Origin: HKCCE3408 sp039191215
Lineage (GTDB): Bacteria > Pseudomonadota > Alphaproteobacteria > Rhodobacterales > Rhodobacteraceae
Direction: 5' to 3'
Assembly: GCA_039191215.1 (NCBI GenBank)
Contig: JBCCXT010000004.1
Span: forward strand, 1 to 64,000
DNA: 64,000 nt
How positions within the stretch are numbered: position 1 is the first letter of the stretch; each line of letters begins with the position of its first letter. Shown here in pieces: positions 46,628 to 56,200 of this stretch. The position numbers were made by a program, and so were the translations under genes. The notes beneath the pieces were generated by a model, which worked only from the letters and a program-made list of their open reading frames with translations, did no database searches and was not told the DNA's origin.

Positions 46628-47732
46628 AGCGTACGATGAACTCGGCGTGCAAAGCACCGGCCGCCTGGATGGCGCTCAAGATGTCGATCATATCTCGCGG
46701 CGCCACACCAAGTGCATTAAGTCCGGCGACAACCTCCGACAGGCTGGTTCCTGCCTGGATCTCTGCCAGACGCGTGCCCTGGTCCTCCTCGATCGCGGCA
46801 TCGGTCCGTGGCAGGATCACGGTTTCACCATCCGAAAATGGGCTGGGTTGGATGGCAACCGGATTCTCTTCGATCCTCAAGGTCAGATTTCCTTGGGCTA
46901 CCGCGACGCGCGAAATGCGCACGTCGTCGCCCATAACAATGGTGCCTGACCTTTGGTCGACCACGACGCGCGCGCGTATCTCCGGCTCAACCAAGATGTT
47001 TTCGACAAGAAAGATGGCATGGGCCGGTGATGCGGCACGGGTGGCGGCGACATCAAGTGCCACCGTTCCGCTGTCCAGCATTCGGGCAACGGGCCTGCCA
47101 AACTCTCCGTTTATCGCGCCCTCAATCCGCGCCGCCGTCGTGAAATCAGGCACTCTGAGTGCCATCCGGATGCTGGCCAGCGTATCCAAATCAAAGGCAA
47201 CCTCGCGTTCAACACGCGCCCCGGACGGTACAATGCCCGCAGTTGGCACGCCTTGGACAACGGCGGCTGCATCCCCTTCAGCCGCCGCGCCACCCGCGAT
47301 GACGTTGCCCTGGGCAACTGCATAAATTTCGCCGTCCGCGGCTGTCAGCGGCGTCATTACCAACGTGCCGCCAAGCAAACTGTCCGCGTCGCCAATGGCC
47401 GACACGGTGATGTCGATCTGAGAGCCGGCGCGTGCAAATGGCGGCAAGCTTGCGGTCACGATGACCGCGGCCACATTTTCCGGACGATACTGCTCGCCCG
47501 AGACATTCACGCCCAACCTCTCCAGGATGTTGGTCATAATCTCTTCGGTGAATGGCGCATTTCGGATACCGTCACCAGTTCCGTTGAGGCCAACGATCAA
47601 ACCGTAGCCAATCAAATCATTGCCGCGAACGCCGTCAAAACTGACCAGGTCCTTGATCCGGATCGGTGTCGCGGACGCAGAACCCGCACTCACAACACAT
47701 AAAAGGCAAAGGGCAATGAAACGCGCGATCAT
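46626..47732 (-). CDS. flgI: Flagellar P-ring protein FlgI
   Basis: The 368-residue periplasmic protein has a signal peptide (about 1-20) and the P-ring sequence IRIKDLVSFDGVRGNDLIGYGLIVGLNGTGDG, read in parts, plus VSAIGDADSLLGGTLVMTPL. It ends in ALHAEFIVR. It is the last gene of the flgE-flgK-flgL-flgI unit. Confidence 0.96.
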   Translation of the reverse strand: MIARFIALCLLCVVSAGSASATPIRIKDLVSFDGVRGNDLIGYGLIVGLNGTGDGIRNAPFTEEIMTNILERLGVNVSGEQYRPENVAAVIVTASLPPFARAGSQIDITVSAIGDADSLLGGTLVMTPLTAADGEIYAVAQGNVIAGGAAAEGDAAAVVQGVPTAGIVPSGARVEREVAFDLDTLASIRMALRVPDFTTAARIEGAINGEFGRPVARMLDSGTVALDVAATRAASPAHAIFLVENILVEPEIRARVVVDQRSGTIVMGDDVRISRVAVAQGNLTLRIEENPVAIQPSPFSDGETVILPRTDAAIEEDQGTRLAEIQAGTSLSEVVAGLNALGVAPRDMIDILSAIQAAGALHAEFIVR

Positions 47733-47733
47733 C

Positions 47734-48738
47734 TTATAGATACTCCGCCAGGGTCAGCCGTTGGAGGCGCGCCGTCATCAGGTAAAGCGTCTCAAGGCGC
47801 GTCTCGACTGATTGAAGCTCAATCGCTGCTTCGAATGGATCTGCCACGATCAACTCACTACGCGCCGTCCCCAGTGCTGTTTCGGTCGCGCGAATTTGTG
47901 TGAGTGCTGTATCGACCTGGGCCTCAGACACGCCAAGGCCGGCCCTGACAAGCGTGGTTGCGTCATTGCCTTCTTGCATCCATTCGCCGGCCTGACGGCC
48001 CAAATCAGATCGCGATTCCGGGTCCAACGGACCTACTTCACGGGCCAGTAAAGTTCCCAGGGCTAAACCGCTCAGGATGCGGCGAATGGCCGGATCGAGC
48101 GCTGTGATTTCCGACGAAACACGATTGCCTTCGCCGATTGTGTAGCCCGACTGAGGCGCGGCATCGCCCTGGTAGGCGGTCGTCTCATAACCCCCGGCAG
48201 GATCGGTGAAGTAATCGTTCACGAGTGTGATCATGGTTGCTGCATCGGGCGCGCCTGCGACCAGCAATTCAAGATCGGCGAGCATGTCCCCGGCCGGCAC
48301 AAGCGCCAATGCATCGGTTGCAGTGCCCGAAAAGGCGCTGCGTCCGCCGATTTGGGTGTTGAGCGCGCCGACAAACTGTTCAAACCCGCTTTCGGCTTCG
48401 GTTGCCACAATCAAAAGCTGTGATGTCTGCCCTGTTCCGGCATTCGAGATAAGCCGCGGGCCCAGTTCCACCACCACGTCTTGGCCGCGTCCAAGTGCGT
48501 TCTGCATGCCAGCAAAGAACCCTTTTGCGAGGTTGGCGCCGTTCATGTAGCTGTCGTTGAGGCGCAAGCCGCGCTCGACCGAAGTCAAACGCGTGAAGTC
48601 GCCTTTCAGCGCCCCCCCGATGTCGGATTTGATGCCGCTTGAGACCTCGGACGTGGTGCGCGCAAGGTCCTGGCTGGCCTGCGCGACGCGGGTCCGGGTT
48701 GCAATAAACCGGGCGAGATCGCCGATTGCTTGTGTCAT
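47734..48738 (-). CDS. flgL: Flagellar hook-associated protein FlgL
   Basis: The 334-residue hook-filament junction protein begins MTQAIGDLARFIATRTRVAQ and ends with a flagellin-like C-terminal helix (ETRLETLYLMTARLQRLTLAEYL). Size and position after flgK fit FlgL. The start overlaps the flgK stop by one base. Confidence 0.9.
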   Translation of the reverse strand: MTQAIGDLARFIATRTRVAQASQDLARTTSEVSSGIKSDIGGALKGDFTRLTSVERGLRLNDSYMNGANLAKGFFAGMQNALGRGQDVVVELGPRLISNAGTGQTSQLLIVATEAESGFEQFVGALNTQIGGRSAFSGTATDALALVPAGDMLADLELLVAGAPDAATMITLVNDYFTDPAGGYETTAYQGDAAPQSGYTIGEGNRVSSEITALDPAIRRILSGLALGTLLAREVGPLDPESRSDLGRQAGEWMQEGNDATTLVRAGLGVSEAQVDTALTQIRATETALGTARSELIVADPFEAAIELQSVETRLETLYLMTARLQRLTLAEYL

Positions 48739-50195
48739 CAGAGGGACCTCTGCAATTCATCCAACATTTGGTTGACGACTTGGATCACGCGTGCATTGGC
48801 CTGAAACATTTGCTCTACAAGGATAAGCTTTTGCAGTTCGTCATCTGTGTTGACGCCTTGCTCCAGCTCTGCCTCGGCCAATGTCTGCTGGCGTGCCGCA
48901 GCAAAGCCTTGGCCGGCTTCAGCAAATTGCCGCTCGCCGGAAAAGATCGACAAAAGCTCACCACTCAGAACGGTCATGCTGCGTTCGGCCGCTGAAAACC
49001 CGCCTGAGACCGTCACCCGGCCTGCGGTCAATGCGTCAGACATTCCCTGCAGAAGGGAGGCATCCCCGACATTTCCCGGCGCTACCGCGCCCAGGCCATC
49101 GCGCAGCCGGTAGACCGCCCCGCCTTGCGAAGGATTGACCAGCGCATTTACTGAGATCCGGCCAGATAGGCCAACTTCATTCAGCGGGTCTGTTATCGCT
49201 CCAAGATCGGTGAAAAGGCCGGGATCAGTGGGCGCGCGAGTTGCGTCCAGCGTGGGATCCTCAAACCGTTCGGCCAAATCGCGGGCGACCCCGTCAAGCT
49301 GTGTCTGAGCATCGACGGCCAGGTTATCGCGCACGTCAAAAAGCGCCATCAAACGACCACCCGTCAGACCAGCTTGCCCGCCAGTTGACGGGATCGTATT
49401 GCCGTCGATTGTCAGCGTGCCTAGCGGCGCCCCGGGCAACATCCCAGCCTCGATGATCCGCGTCGGCGAGAATTCGAATGTTACCGGGTTGCCGTCCAAC
49501 AGCTTGACGCCGTCAGTCGAATAAAGCCGCAAGCGACCGCTTTGATCGCGGTATTCTTTTACAGGAATGAATTCGGCGATGCGGTCGACCAGAACCTGTT
49601 GTTGGTCCAAAAGTGCATTGCCATTGCCGCCAAAGCCCCGCGTGCGCACCAATTGTTCGTTGAGTTTGTCGAGCTCGATGAGCGTGTTGTTTATGAAGAC
49701 AACAGAGTTGGCGATTTCACCGTCGGCTTCCGACCGCATCGTCTGGATGCCGTCCGAGATGACGTTCATCTGATCGGCCACGGTCTGCGCGGCGAACAAG
49801 ACACCGGCAAGGGCCGCTTCTGCGTCTGGCGCGTTGGCAGCCGTGACAAGGCTGCTTTCGAACTGATCGAGGCGTCCGGCCAGGCTGCCGGGATCATTCG
49901 GCGTCCCAACCAGACCCTCAAGCCGGGAATAGAAGTCCAAGCCAGCGCCGGAGCGACCCAGATCGGCGTCGGCCAGGCGCCTGCTGCTGATCAAAACCGG
50001 ATCGGATGCACGCTCAATGGCGACAACGCGTGTGCCGACGCCATCGCCGCCGGCCACAATCGAGCCGGTGACAACCGTGCGGGCGCCGTACCCTTCGGTG
50101 GTTGCGTTGGCGATGTTGTTCGAAACAGTGGATGCACGCTGGCTGTTGGCCGCAAGCCCCGACAGCGCTGAACTTAGCGCAACTGAAATACTCAT
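48738..50195 (-). CDS. flgK: Flagellar hook-associated protein FlgK
   Basis: The 485-residue protein has the rod-type N-terminus with NNIANATTEGYGARTVV and a C-terminal helix pattern (LQKLILVEQMFQANARVIQVVNQMLDELQ in parts). FlgK joins hook and filament with FlgL. It lies 12 bases downstream of flgE. Confidence 0.94.
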   Translation of the reverse strand: MSISVALSSALSGLAANSQRASTVSNNIANATTEGYGARTVVTGSIVAGGDGVGTRVVAIERASDPVLISSRRLADADLGRSGAGLDFYSRLEGLVGTPNDPGSLAGRLDQFESSLVTAANAPDAEAALAGVLFAAQTVADQMNVISDGIQTMRSEADGEIANSVVFINNTLIELDKLNEQLVRTRGFGGNGNALLDQQQVLVDRIAEFIPVKEYRDQSGRLRLYSTDGVKLLDGNPVTFEFSPTRIIEAGMLPGAPLGTLTIDGNTIPSTGGQAGLTGGRLMALFDVRDNLAVDAQTQLDGVARDLAERFEDPTLDATRAPTDPGLFTDLGAITDPLNEVGLSGRISVNALVNPSQGGAVYRLRDGLGAVAPGNVGDASLLQGMSDALTAGRVTVSGGFSAAERSMTVLSGELLSIFSGERQFAEAGQGFAAARQQTLAEAELEQGVNTDDELQKLILVEQMFQANARVIQVVNQMLDELQRSL

Positions 50196-50207
50196 CTACG
50201 AAACGCC

Positions 50208-51521
50208 TTATCGTTTGATATTGGTGGTTTCTTGCAGCATCTCGTCGACCGTCTGAATGACTTTGGCATTCGACGAATACGCGCGCTGCGTCTGGATAAG
50301 CTGGGTCAATTCCCCGGCGACGTCTGTGGTGCTTTCCTCAAGCGCGAATCCGATGATGTCGCCGGTCGGACCATCGGCTGCATCCCATAGGAAGAAGCTG
50401 CCTGATTCCGCGGTCGGGCGGTACAATTGTTCATCAAATGCCTGAAGCCCATTGGGGTTTGGCAGGTCGATCAGCGGGACTTGGTAAACCGTCCGGGTGA
50501 TGCCGATATCGTAATTTGCGTAGAGAAATCCGTTTTCATCGATTTCCACCGAGATTAGGTTGCCCACCGGTGAGCCGTCTTTGAGAATGGCCGTAGGCGC
50601 GAACGCATCTGATAGCTGTGTCAGACCGGTTCCGGTGCCAACAGCGCCGATATCGATGTCAATCGGGCCGCGTAGCGCGCCGACCGTCAAAACACCTGTC
50701 ACAGGGTCATAGGCGCCACCGGCAGCACCAGGGGCTTGCGTCACACTTGCTACCGTGCCGCCGCCGGCGGTGCTGGAATCGAAGTTGATCGTGTATTCGC
50801 CGATGACCGCATTGGCATTCGCGCTGTCGCGCATCACCATGTTCCATTGGTTCGATGCCGGCGCCGCGCCGGGAACCGTTGGCGTGAAGGTGGTCAGAAT
50901 GCTCTGGGAGGTGCCAAGGTTGTCGAAATACTCGATCGAGAGATCGTAGGAGGAACCGAGCGCACCGGGGATCGTTTCAACGGCAGGCAGATTCACGCCA
51001 AGCGAGATGGCGGTTGTCGGCTCTGACGTGAACTGGTTCACGTTGACCTGCACGGGCTGCAGCCCGGCGCCGGTATCGCGTGGAAATGTCGGGATTGTGC
51101 CGTCCGGATCGGCTGGCCAGCCCATCAGCGTCACACCCGTTGAGGTGCGCAGATACCCTTCGGCATCGGTTCGGAATGAACCGGTTGTCGTCAGAAACAA
51201 TGGGAACTCGCCGGTTGTCACGTCCACCGCGCTGCCCGTGGTGACAGGCAAGAAGCCGCGGCCGCGGACCGCCAGGTCCGTTGAGTTGGATGTTGTGACG
51301 ACAGCGCCAGGTTGGTCGATTAGTCGCGACGTTGTGACCCGGACACCGCCTGCTGAATAGCTGCCCTTGGAGGTTGAAATGACCATCGATTGAAATTCTG
51401 CGATGGACCGTTTGTAGCCATATGTCCCGGCATTGGCGATGTTATCCGAGATCGTCGCGAGGCGAGTTGCGTTCACGCTCAGACCGGCGACACCGGCATT
51501 AAGCGAGGAAGAAATCGTCAT
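50208..51521 (-). CDS. flgE: Flagellar hook protein FlgE
   Basis: The 437-residue hook subunit starts MTISSSLNAGVAGLSVNATR with DNIANAGTYGYKRSIAEFQS, and ends with the hook/rod helix LTQLIQTQRAYSSNAKVIQT. ATG 51521 is used because AGAAGGG lies about ten bases upstream; GTG 51530 is too close to it. It heads the flgE-flgK-flgL-flgI unit. Confidence 0.95.
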   Translation of the reverse strand: MTISSSLNAGVAGLSVNATRLATISDNIANAGTYGYKRSIAEFQSMVISTSKGSYSAGGVRVTTSRLIDQPGAVVTTSNSTDLAVRGRGFLPVTTGSAVDVTTGEFPLFLTTTGSFRTDAEGYLRTSTGVTLMGWPADPDGTIPTFPRDTGAGLQPVQVNVNQFTSEPTTAISLGVNLPAVETIPGALGSSYDLSIEYFDNLGTSQSILTTFTPTVPGAAPASNQWNMVMRDSANANAVIGEYTINFDSSTAGGGTVASVTQAPGAAGGAYDPVTGVLTVGALRGPIDIDIGAVGTGTGLTQLSDAFAPTAILKDGSPVGNLISVEIDENGFLYANYDIGITRTVYQVPLIDLPNPNGLQAFDEQLYRPTAESGSFFLWDAADGPTGDIIGFALEESTTDVAGELTQLIQTQRAYSSNAKVIQTVDEMLQETTNIKR

Positions 51522-51576
51522 GGCTTGCACCCTTCTGCTGCACCGAACCTTTGCGGCAAAACATGGGCAGTTGGGC

Positions 51577-51591
51577 TTAAGTTGCGCCTAA
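51577..51591 (-). promoter_or_regulatory. CtrA-like box upstream of flgE
   Basis: TTAA-gttgcgc-CTAA on the plus strand (TTAG-N7-TTAA on the gene strand) differs from the CtrA consensus by one base and lies 56-70 bases upstream of the flgE start codon. A near-identical pattern occurs at 42600-42614. Confidence 0.5.
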
Positions 51592-51628
51592 CATGTAAAA
51601 AGCGCCGGAGATTTAAAGTCTTGAACTT

Positions 51629-52453
51629 TCAATAAATCCCGCGCAGCAAGATGATCTCGAGCCGGTCATTTCGGATCGACAGCGGATCATCCATGACCGG
51701 GTCACTGTCACCATGGCCTGTGATACGGTCGAGCCGATTGGCGCGCAAACCACCGTCTTCCAGCAATCCGCGCATTTGCATGGCGTGTTGAGCTGCAAGT
51801 ATGAACCTGTCTGTCGACTGGCGGACAAGTGGTGCGGTTGGCACATGCGCTTCCACCGCGACTTGGTTTGTCACGGTCTCAAACAAGCTTGCCAAAACCT
51901 CGGCCAATAGCGGCAGCCAGTAAATCGGCTCGCCGCTGGCATCAAAAAGGGGCGCCTCGGGGCGAGAGAACACCTCAATCACGAGGCCCTCATCTGTCAG
52001 CCGTGTCTGGATATGCTCCAAGATCGTTTCAATGACCGCCGCGTCGCCGCCCGCTTCTGCCAGCGCATCGCCAAGCGCCTCCATCACCTGTTCATCATCA
52101 TTGTACTCAGCGCCAACGGTGCCGAGGTTCTGGCGACCTTCGGTCGGGCGCGCATTTGTGGCGCCCGTGCCCTCTTGCGCGATGGTTTGTTCTGAGAAGA
52201 CGTCATCGCCGCCGAAAGCACCGTCACCACCACCCGAAACGCGCGTGATCGGAATGGACGGGCTGAAATAGTCGGCAAGGCCCATGCGCTGCTGCTCAGT
52301 CGTTGCGTTGAGAAGCCACATCATCATGAAAAAGGCCATCATCGCGGTCACAAAATCCGCATAAGCCACCTTCCAGGCGCCACCATGATGGCCGCCACCG
52401 CCGACGACCTTCTTCTTTTTGATGATAATCGGGCGTTCTGGATCGTCGCTCAT
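51629..52453 (-). CDS. motB: Flagellar motor stator protein MotB with atypical OmpA region
   Basis: The 274-residue protein has the MotB start: a KKK-rich tail, then GGAWKVAYADFVTAMMAFFMM with the proton-carrying Asp33, and one membrane helix. The periplasmic part has GHGDSDPV at 247-254. The expected peptidoglycan-binding pattern (GHTD with a following LSxxRA) reads EAHVPT at 201-206 and ILAAQHA at 218-224, so the usual Asp and Arg are not at their places. Normal in length. motA lies 11 kb away, so the two stator genes are not in one operon. Confidence 0.9.
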   Translation of the reverse strand: MSDDPERPIIIKKKKVVGGGGHHGGAWKVAYADFVTAMMAFFMMMWLLNATTEQQRMGLADYFSPSIPITRVSGGGDGAFGGDDVFSEQTIAQEGTGATNARPTEGRQNLGTVGAEYNDDEQVMEALGDALAEAGGDAAVIETILEHIQTRLTDEGLVIEVFSRPEAPLFDASGEPIYWLPLLAEVLASLFETVTNQVAVEAHVPTAPLVRQSTDRFILAAQHAMQMRGLLEDGGLRANRLDRITGHGDSDPVMDDPLSIRNDRLEIILLRGIY

Positions 52454-52512
52454 GATACGGCTCAGCTAAACGGCTTGGTTGGCCTACCAGCGAAACCTGA
52501 ACAGTTTCTTAC

Positions 52513-53421
52513 TCACGCGCGCCCCGCAAGTGCTGCAAGGCCAAGTGCTGCGGTACCGATATGCCCTTGCCGTTGGACGCGTGCCCGGGCGAATGCGGCC
52601 AAGCGTGGCACGCGCGGGTGCAGCAAGTGGGCAAGCCGCGTTTGATTTTCGTCCGTCAGCTCAGCGGCGACGCTCTCAAGCGCGCGGTGATGTGCCGATA
52701 GCCAAGACCGCCATGTTCCGTTTGCAACCAACCGTGCGCGCGCCACTCCAGCTGCCCATCCGCGATGGGCCCCCAAAATTGAGCCGCCATGCTGGCGGTA
52801 GGCCAAAACGGGTTGCGGATCGATCACAACATGGCCACCTGCCCCTTTGATCAGGGCATAAAGCCACCAATCATGAAACGGAGGGGTTCGGCTCGTCTGG
52901 GCACGTGCAGCCAGATCGGCCGCGCCACGGTTCAACATAATCGTGTTTCCCGCGGTAATGTTTTGAACAAGGGCGTTGGAAAAAGTTGGCGATTTGGCTC
53001 GCCCAGTCCGATGCCGCAATGGCCAGCCATCTGTGTCGATCAAGACTGTCTGCGCGGCATAAAGCGTGGGCCTTTCACGGGATAACACTTTAAGTGCGTC
53101 GATCCCCCGAGTGAGCCGTTCGGGAAACCAGACATCGTCTTGGTCGGACAGTGCGATAAAATCGGCGTCCTTGTCGGCATTGGCGAGCAGATGGAGGTAA
53201 TTGGCTGCCGCCCCGGTTTTCGGACCGTCGATAAGGCGAACGCGCCCCTGCGCTTGATCGGTGCCAAACGCGGCGACAATCTCATGGCTGCGATCTTCGG
53301 ACCCATCATCGGAGACCAGAAGCGTCCAATCTTTATGGCTTTGGCGCAAAAACGAGGCCAGTTGCGCGCTTAAATGCGCGGCGCCATCCCGCACCCCCAT
53401 CACGATCTCTACGTTAGCCAT
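52513..53421 (-). CDS. Glycosyltransferase family 2
   Basis: The 302-residue cytoplasmic enzyme has a GT-A fold: SDDGS at 37-41, the metal-binding DQDD at 93-96 (in LSDQDDVWFP), and a later FHDWWLYALIKGAGG acceptor region. The LSDQDDVW motif is typical of rhamnosyl-type transferases acting on surface polysaccharides. It overlaps the permease gene by eight bases, so the two are co-expressed. The linkage formed is unknown. Confidence 0.88.
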   Translation of the reverse strand: MANVEIVMGVRDGAAHLSAQLASFLRQSHKDWTLLVSDDGSEDRSHEIVAAFGTDQAQGRVRLIDGPKTGAAANYLHLLANADKDADFIALSDQDDVWFPERLTRGIDALKVLSRERPTLYAAQTVLIDTDGWPLRHRTGRAKSPTFSNALVQNITAGNTIMLNRGAADLAARAQTSRTPPFHDWWLYALIKGAGGHVVIDPQPVLAYRQHGGSILGAHRGWAAGVARARLVANGTWRSWLSAHHRALESVAAELTDENQTRLAHLLHPRVPRLAAFARARVQRQGHIGTAALGLAALAGRA

Positions 53422-54223
53422 GGATGATATCCCGGTGATAGCGGCTCAGAAAAACCAGGCCTGCCGCCAACAAAAAGAGGGCGAGGCCGTAGACATAAAG
53501 CGGCTCGACATAAGCTGCGTCATAGGTCGGGAAAAATGCTGTCCGCATTTGTCCTACAATGTGAATCAGCGGGTTCCACCACAACACGCTGCGCCATGGC
53601 TCAGGGACGGCGTCGAACAGAAAAAACACGCAGGAGACAAGGAAGAGCGGACGGTTGAAGATCCCCCAAATCTGCGCCCAAACAGGTACCATTGAGACAA
53701 GAACACAATTCATCACACCGACGCCCACGGCCAAGGCGGCGGCCATCAGATAGCCCTGCGCCAACGCGCCCGGATCAAGTACCGCGCGCGTTGAAAAGAG
53801 CGTCAGCAGCGTGGCAAAGATCAGATAGCCAACCAAAAGCTGCGTGATCGTGTTCAGGGCAAACCGCGCCAAAAGTGCGTCTGTGTACGTGACCGTTGGA
53901 TAGGCGAGCAATTGGCGCGAAAACTTCAGCGCATGGGCAAGTTTTGTCGACAGATCGACGTAGAACAGAAACGGCACCAGCCCCGTTGCATAAAAGAGTG
54001 GAAATGAGATGCCGAGCGGCGGCGCTCTGAACGCCAATGAAAACAAAAAGGTGAGCAAGAAGATGCCGATTGCAGGCTCCAGAACGGCCCAAAGATATCC
54101 GCCGGGCGATCGGCCGTAACTGACGCTCATCTCCCTTAGAATTAGGGCTGATGTCGCACGTATGCCCGGCCAAGTGCGGCGGTAGCGCATGGGGTTTTTC
54201 GAGCGGATCGGCAAGGATGCCAT
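53414..54223 (-). CDS. Polysaccharide export ABC transporter permease (KpsM type)
   Basis: The 269-residue membrane protein has about six helices and the ABC-2 family start around LILREMSVSYGRSPGGYLWAVLEP. It forms the channel for capsular polysaccharide export with a KpsT ATPase. ATG 54223 follows GGAGG at ideal spacing; the frame is open to 54253. It is divergent from the kpsE-type gene. Confidence 0.88.
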   Translation of the reverse strand: MASLPIRSKNPMRYRRTWPGIRATSALILREMSVSYGRSPGGYLWAVLEPAIGIFLLTFLFSLAFRAPPLGISFPLFYATGLVPFLFYVDLSTKLAHALKFSRQLLAYPTVTYTDALLARFALNTITQLLVGYLIFATLLTLFSTRAVLDPGALAQGYLMAAALAVGVGVMNCVLVSMVPVWAQIWGIFNRPLFLVSCVFFLFDAVPEPWRSVLWWNPLIHIVGQMRTAFFPTYDAAYVEPLYVYGLALFLLAAGLVFLSRYHRDIIHG

Positions 54224-54317
54224 GGAGACCTCCGGTTGGGAAAAATTAACCAACGCTGACTAGACCACTGGCTAACCGAAACACGGTTACTGAGTCGTTC
54301 ACATCGGGGAGATCGAC

Positions 54318-55523
54318 ATGACCAGCGCAAACCCAGTCATTGGGTCCGAAGGTGCCAAAAGACCCGCGCTGCGTCCCGTCGAAGCAGCCCGTTCGCTCGA
54401 CTTTCCCGTGGCCGGTCCAGCCCGCAAACGCGCTCGGCACTGGATGGCCATCCTGTCCTTTTTAACCCTGGTTGCGCTGCCATCTGCTTTCGCGGCCTGG
54501 TACCTCTATTCGCGCGCGGCCGATCAATATGCCAGCCGTGTTGCGTTTTCCGTGCGGACCGAGGAAAGCGGCTCCGCGATCGAGCTTCTGGGCGGGATTA
54601 CGGACCTTTCCAGCTCGTCAACCGCCGATGCGGATGTCCTTTACAGTTTTTTGCAGAGCCAGGAATTGGTGCAGCGCCTGGATGCCCAGCTTGGATTGCG
54701 GGAAATCTGGTCGCGGGTGAGCCATGAGCTGGATCCGGTTTTTGCCTATCACGCACCGGGCACGATTGAGGATTTGGTCGACCATTGGCAACGCATGGTT
54801 CGAATTGGTTACGATTCGGGCACCGGCCTGATCGACATCCGCGTACTGGCCTTTGACCCCGGCGATGCGCAAGCCATCGCAACCGCAATTGCCAGTGATT
54901 CAAGTCGCATGATCAACGAGCTATCTGCCATCGCGCGCGAGGACGCAATCCGCTATGCCCGCGAAGAACGAGATCGTGCCGAAGAACGATTGAGCGACGC
55001 GCGCATTGCGCTGACGGCCTATCGCAACCGCACGCAAATCGTCGATCCTACAATCGATACACAGGGCCAAATGGGGTTGGTTACAACCCTGCAGGCGCAA
55101 CTGGCGGAGACACTTATTGAGCTGGACCTGTTGCGCGAGACGACCCGTGAGAATGACCCGCGGATCGAGCAGGCGGAACGACGCATCACGGTCATCGAAG
55201 ACAGGATCGAGGCGGAACGCGCCGTAATTGGCACCGCTGGCGACGGCACGGCTTTTGCCGATCTGGTGGCGGAGTTTGAGCGTCTGTCGGTCGATCTGGA
55301 ATTTGCGCAAGAGGCGTATACCGCAGCGCTTGCGACCTACGATGTCGCCCTTGCCGACGCGCAACGGCAGTCGCGTTACCTCGCCGCGCATATCCGGCCG
55401 ACATTGGCAGAGTCCCCGAAATACCCGAAGCGAGAGTTGCTGCTCGTGCTGGTCGGCGGTTTTTTCTTTCTTGCCTGGGCAGTCCTGACCCTGGTCGCTT
55501 ATGCATTGCGAGACCGTCGGTGA
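54318..55523 (+). CDS. Capsule export inner-membrane protein (KpsE/CtrB type)
   Basis: The 401-residue protein has a membrane helix near 45-65 and another at the C-terminus (LLLVLVGGFFFLAWAVLTLVAY), with a long periplasmic coiled coil (about 200-350; REERDRAEERLSDARIAL). This is the polysaccharide co-polymerase layout of KpsE/BexC/CtrB, linking the ABC exporter to the outer-membrane channel. It overlaps the ATPase gene by four bases. Confidence 0.88.
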   Translation: MTSANPVIGSEGAKRPALRPVEAARSLDFPVAGPARKRARHWMAILSFLTLVALPSAFAAWYLYSRAADQYASRVAFSVRTEESGSAIELLGGITDLSSSSTADADVLYSFLQSQELVQRLDAQLGLREIWSRVSHELDPVFAYHAPGTIEDLVDHWQRMVRIGYDSGTGLIDIRVLAFDPGDAQAIATAIASDSSRMINELSAIAREDAIRYAREERDRAEERLSDARIALTAYRNRTQIVDPTIDTQGQMGLVTTLQAQLAETLIELDLLRETTRENDPRIEQAERRITVIEDRIEAERAVIGTAGDGTAFADLVAEFERLSVDLEFAQEAYTAALATYDVALADAQRQSRYLAAHIRPTLAESPKYPKRELLLVLVGGFFFLAWAVLTLVAYALRDRR

Positions 55524-56200
55524 TCGCGCTTCGCAATCTCAGCAAAGAATTCTACATGGCCGGACGGCGACGGGTTTTGTTCTCCGATCTCAACCTTGCG
55601 CTCGACACGGGCCTTTCGGTTGCGCTTTTGGGCCATAACGGCTCCGGCAAGACGACGCTCCTGCGTATTATTGCAGGCATTATGGAGCCGACGCGGGGAG
55701 AGGTTGTGTCCGACGGCACAATTTCCTGGCCGGTCGGATTTGCAGGCTCATTCCACCCCGATCTGACAGGCGCGCAAAACACCAGGTTCGTCGCGCGCAT
55801 CTACGGCGTCGACACCGATGAGCTGGTTGATTTCGTGCAGGATTTCGCAGGCATCGGAGAGCATTTCCACCTGCCGTTTCGCAGCTATTCATCCGGCATG
55901 CGGTCTCGTCTGGCCTTTGGTGTCTCGATGGGTATCCCCTTCGATACCTATTTGGTCGATGAGGTGACGTCGGTCGGAGATGGCGCCTTTCGCGCCCGCT
56001 CGGCGGAAGTATTTCATGCCCGAATGCAGCGCGCAGGCGCCTTGGTGGTAAGCCATTCCATGCCACTGATCCAGGAGTTCTGCACTGCCGGGATCGTCCT
56101 GTGTGACGGCCAAATCGCTTTCTACGACCGGATCGACGACGCAATTGCGCATCATCAAGCCTTGCTTGCCACCAACGCCCTGATCGGAGTGCCCGCATGA
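55520..56200 (+). CDS. Polysaccharide export ABC transporter ATPase (KpsT type)
   Basis: The 226-residue ATPase has Walker A GHNGSGKT (38-45), the KpsT-like signature YSSGM (123-127), Walker B YLVDE (144-148) and the H-loop SHS. Short length without extra domains fits capsule exporters. GTG 55520 is the start, coupled to the kpsE-type stop. It pairs with the permease encoded on the other strand. Confidence 0.9.
   Translation: MIALRNLSKEFYMAGRRRVLFSDLNLALDTGLSVALLGHNGSGKTTLLRIIAGIMEPTRGEVVSDGTISWPVGFAGSFHPDLTGAQNTRFVARIYGVDTDELVDFVQDFAGIGEHFHLPFRSYSSGMRSRLAFGVSMGIPFDTYLVDEVTSVGDGAFRARSAEVFHARMQRAGALVVSHSMPLIQEFCTAGIVLCDGQIAFYDRIDDAIAHHQALLATNALIGVPA

Noticed and set aside
46611..46640. Insertion-sequence end or attachment site at the inverted repeat between the fliF operon and flgI
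   Set aside because: No mobile gene or target duplication is near; a bidirectional terminator explains the short repeat.
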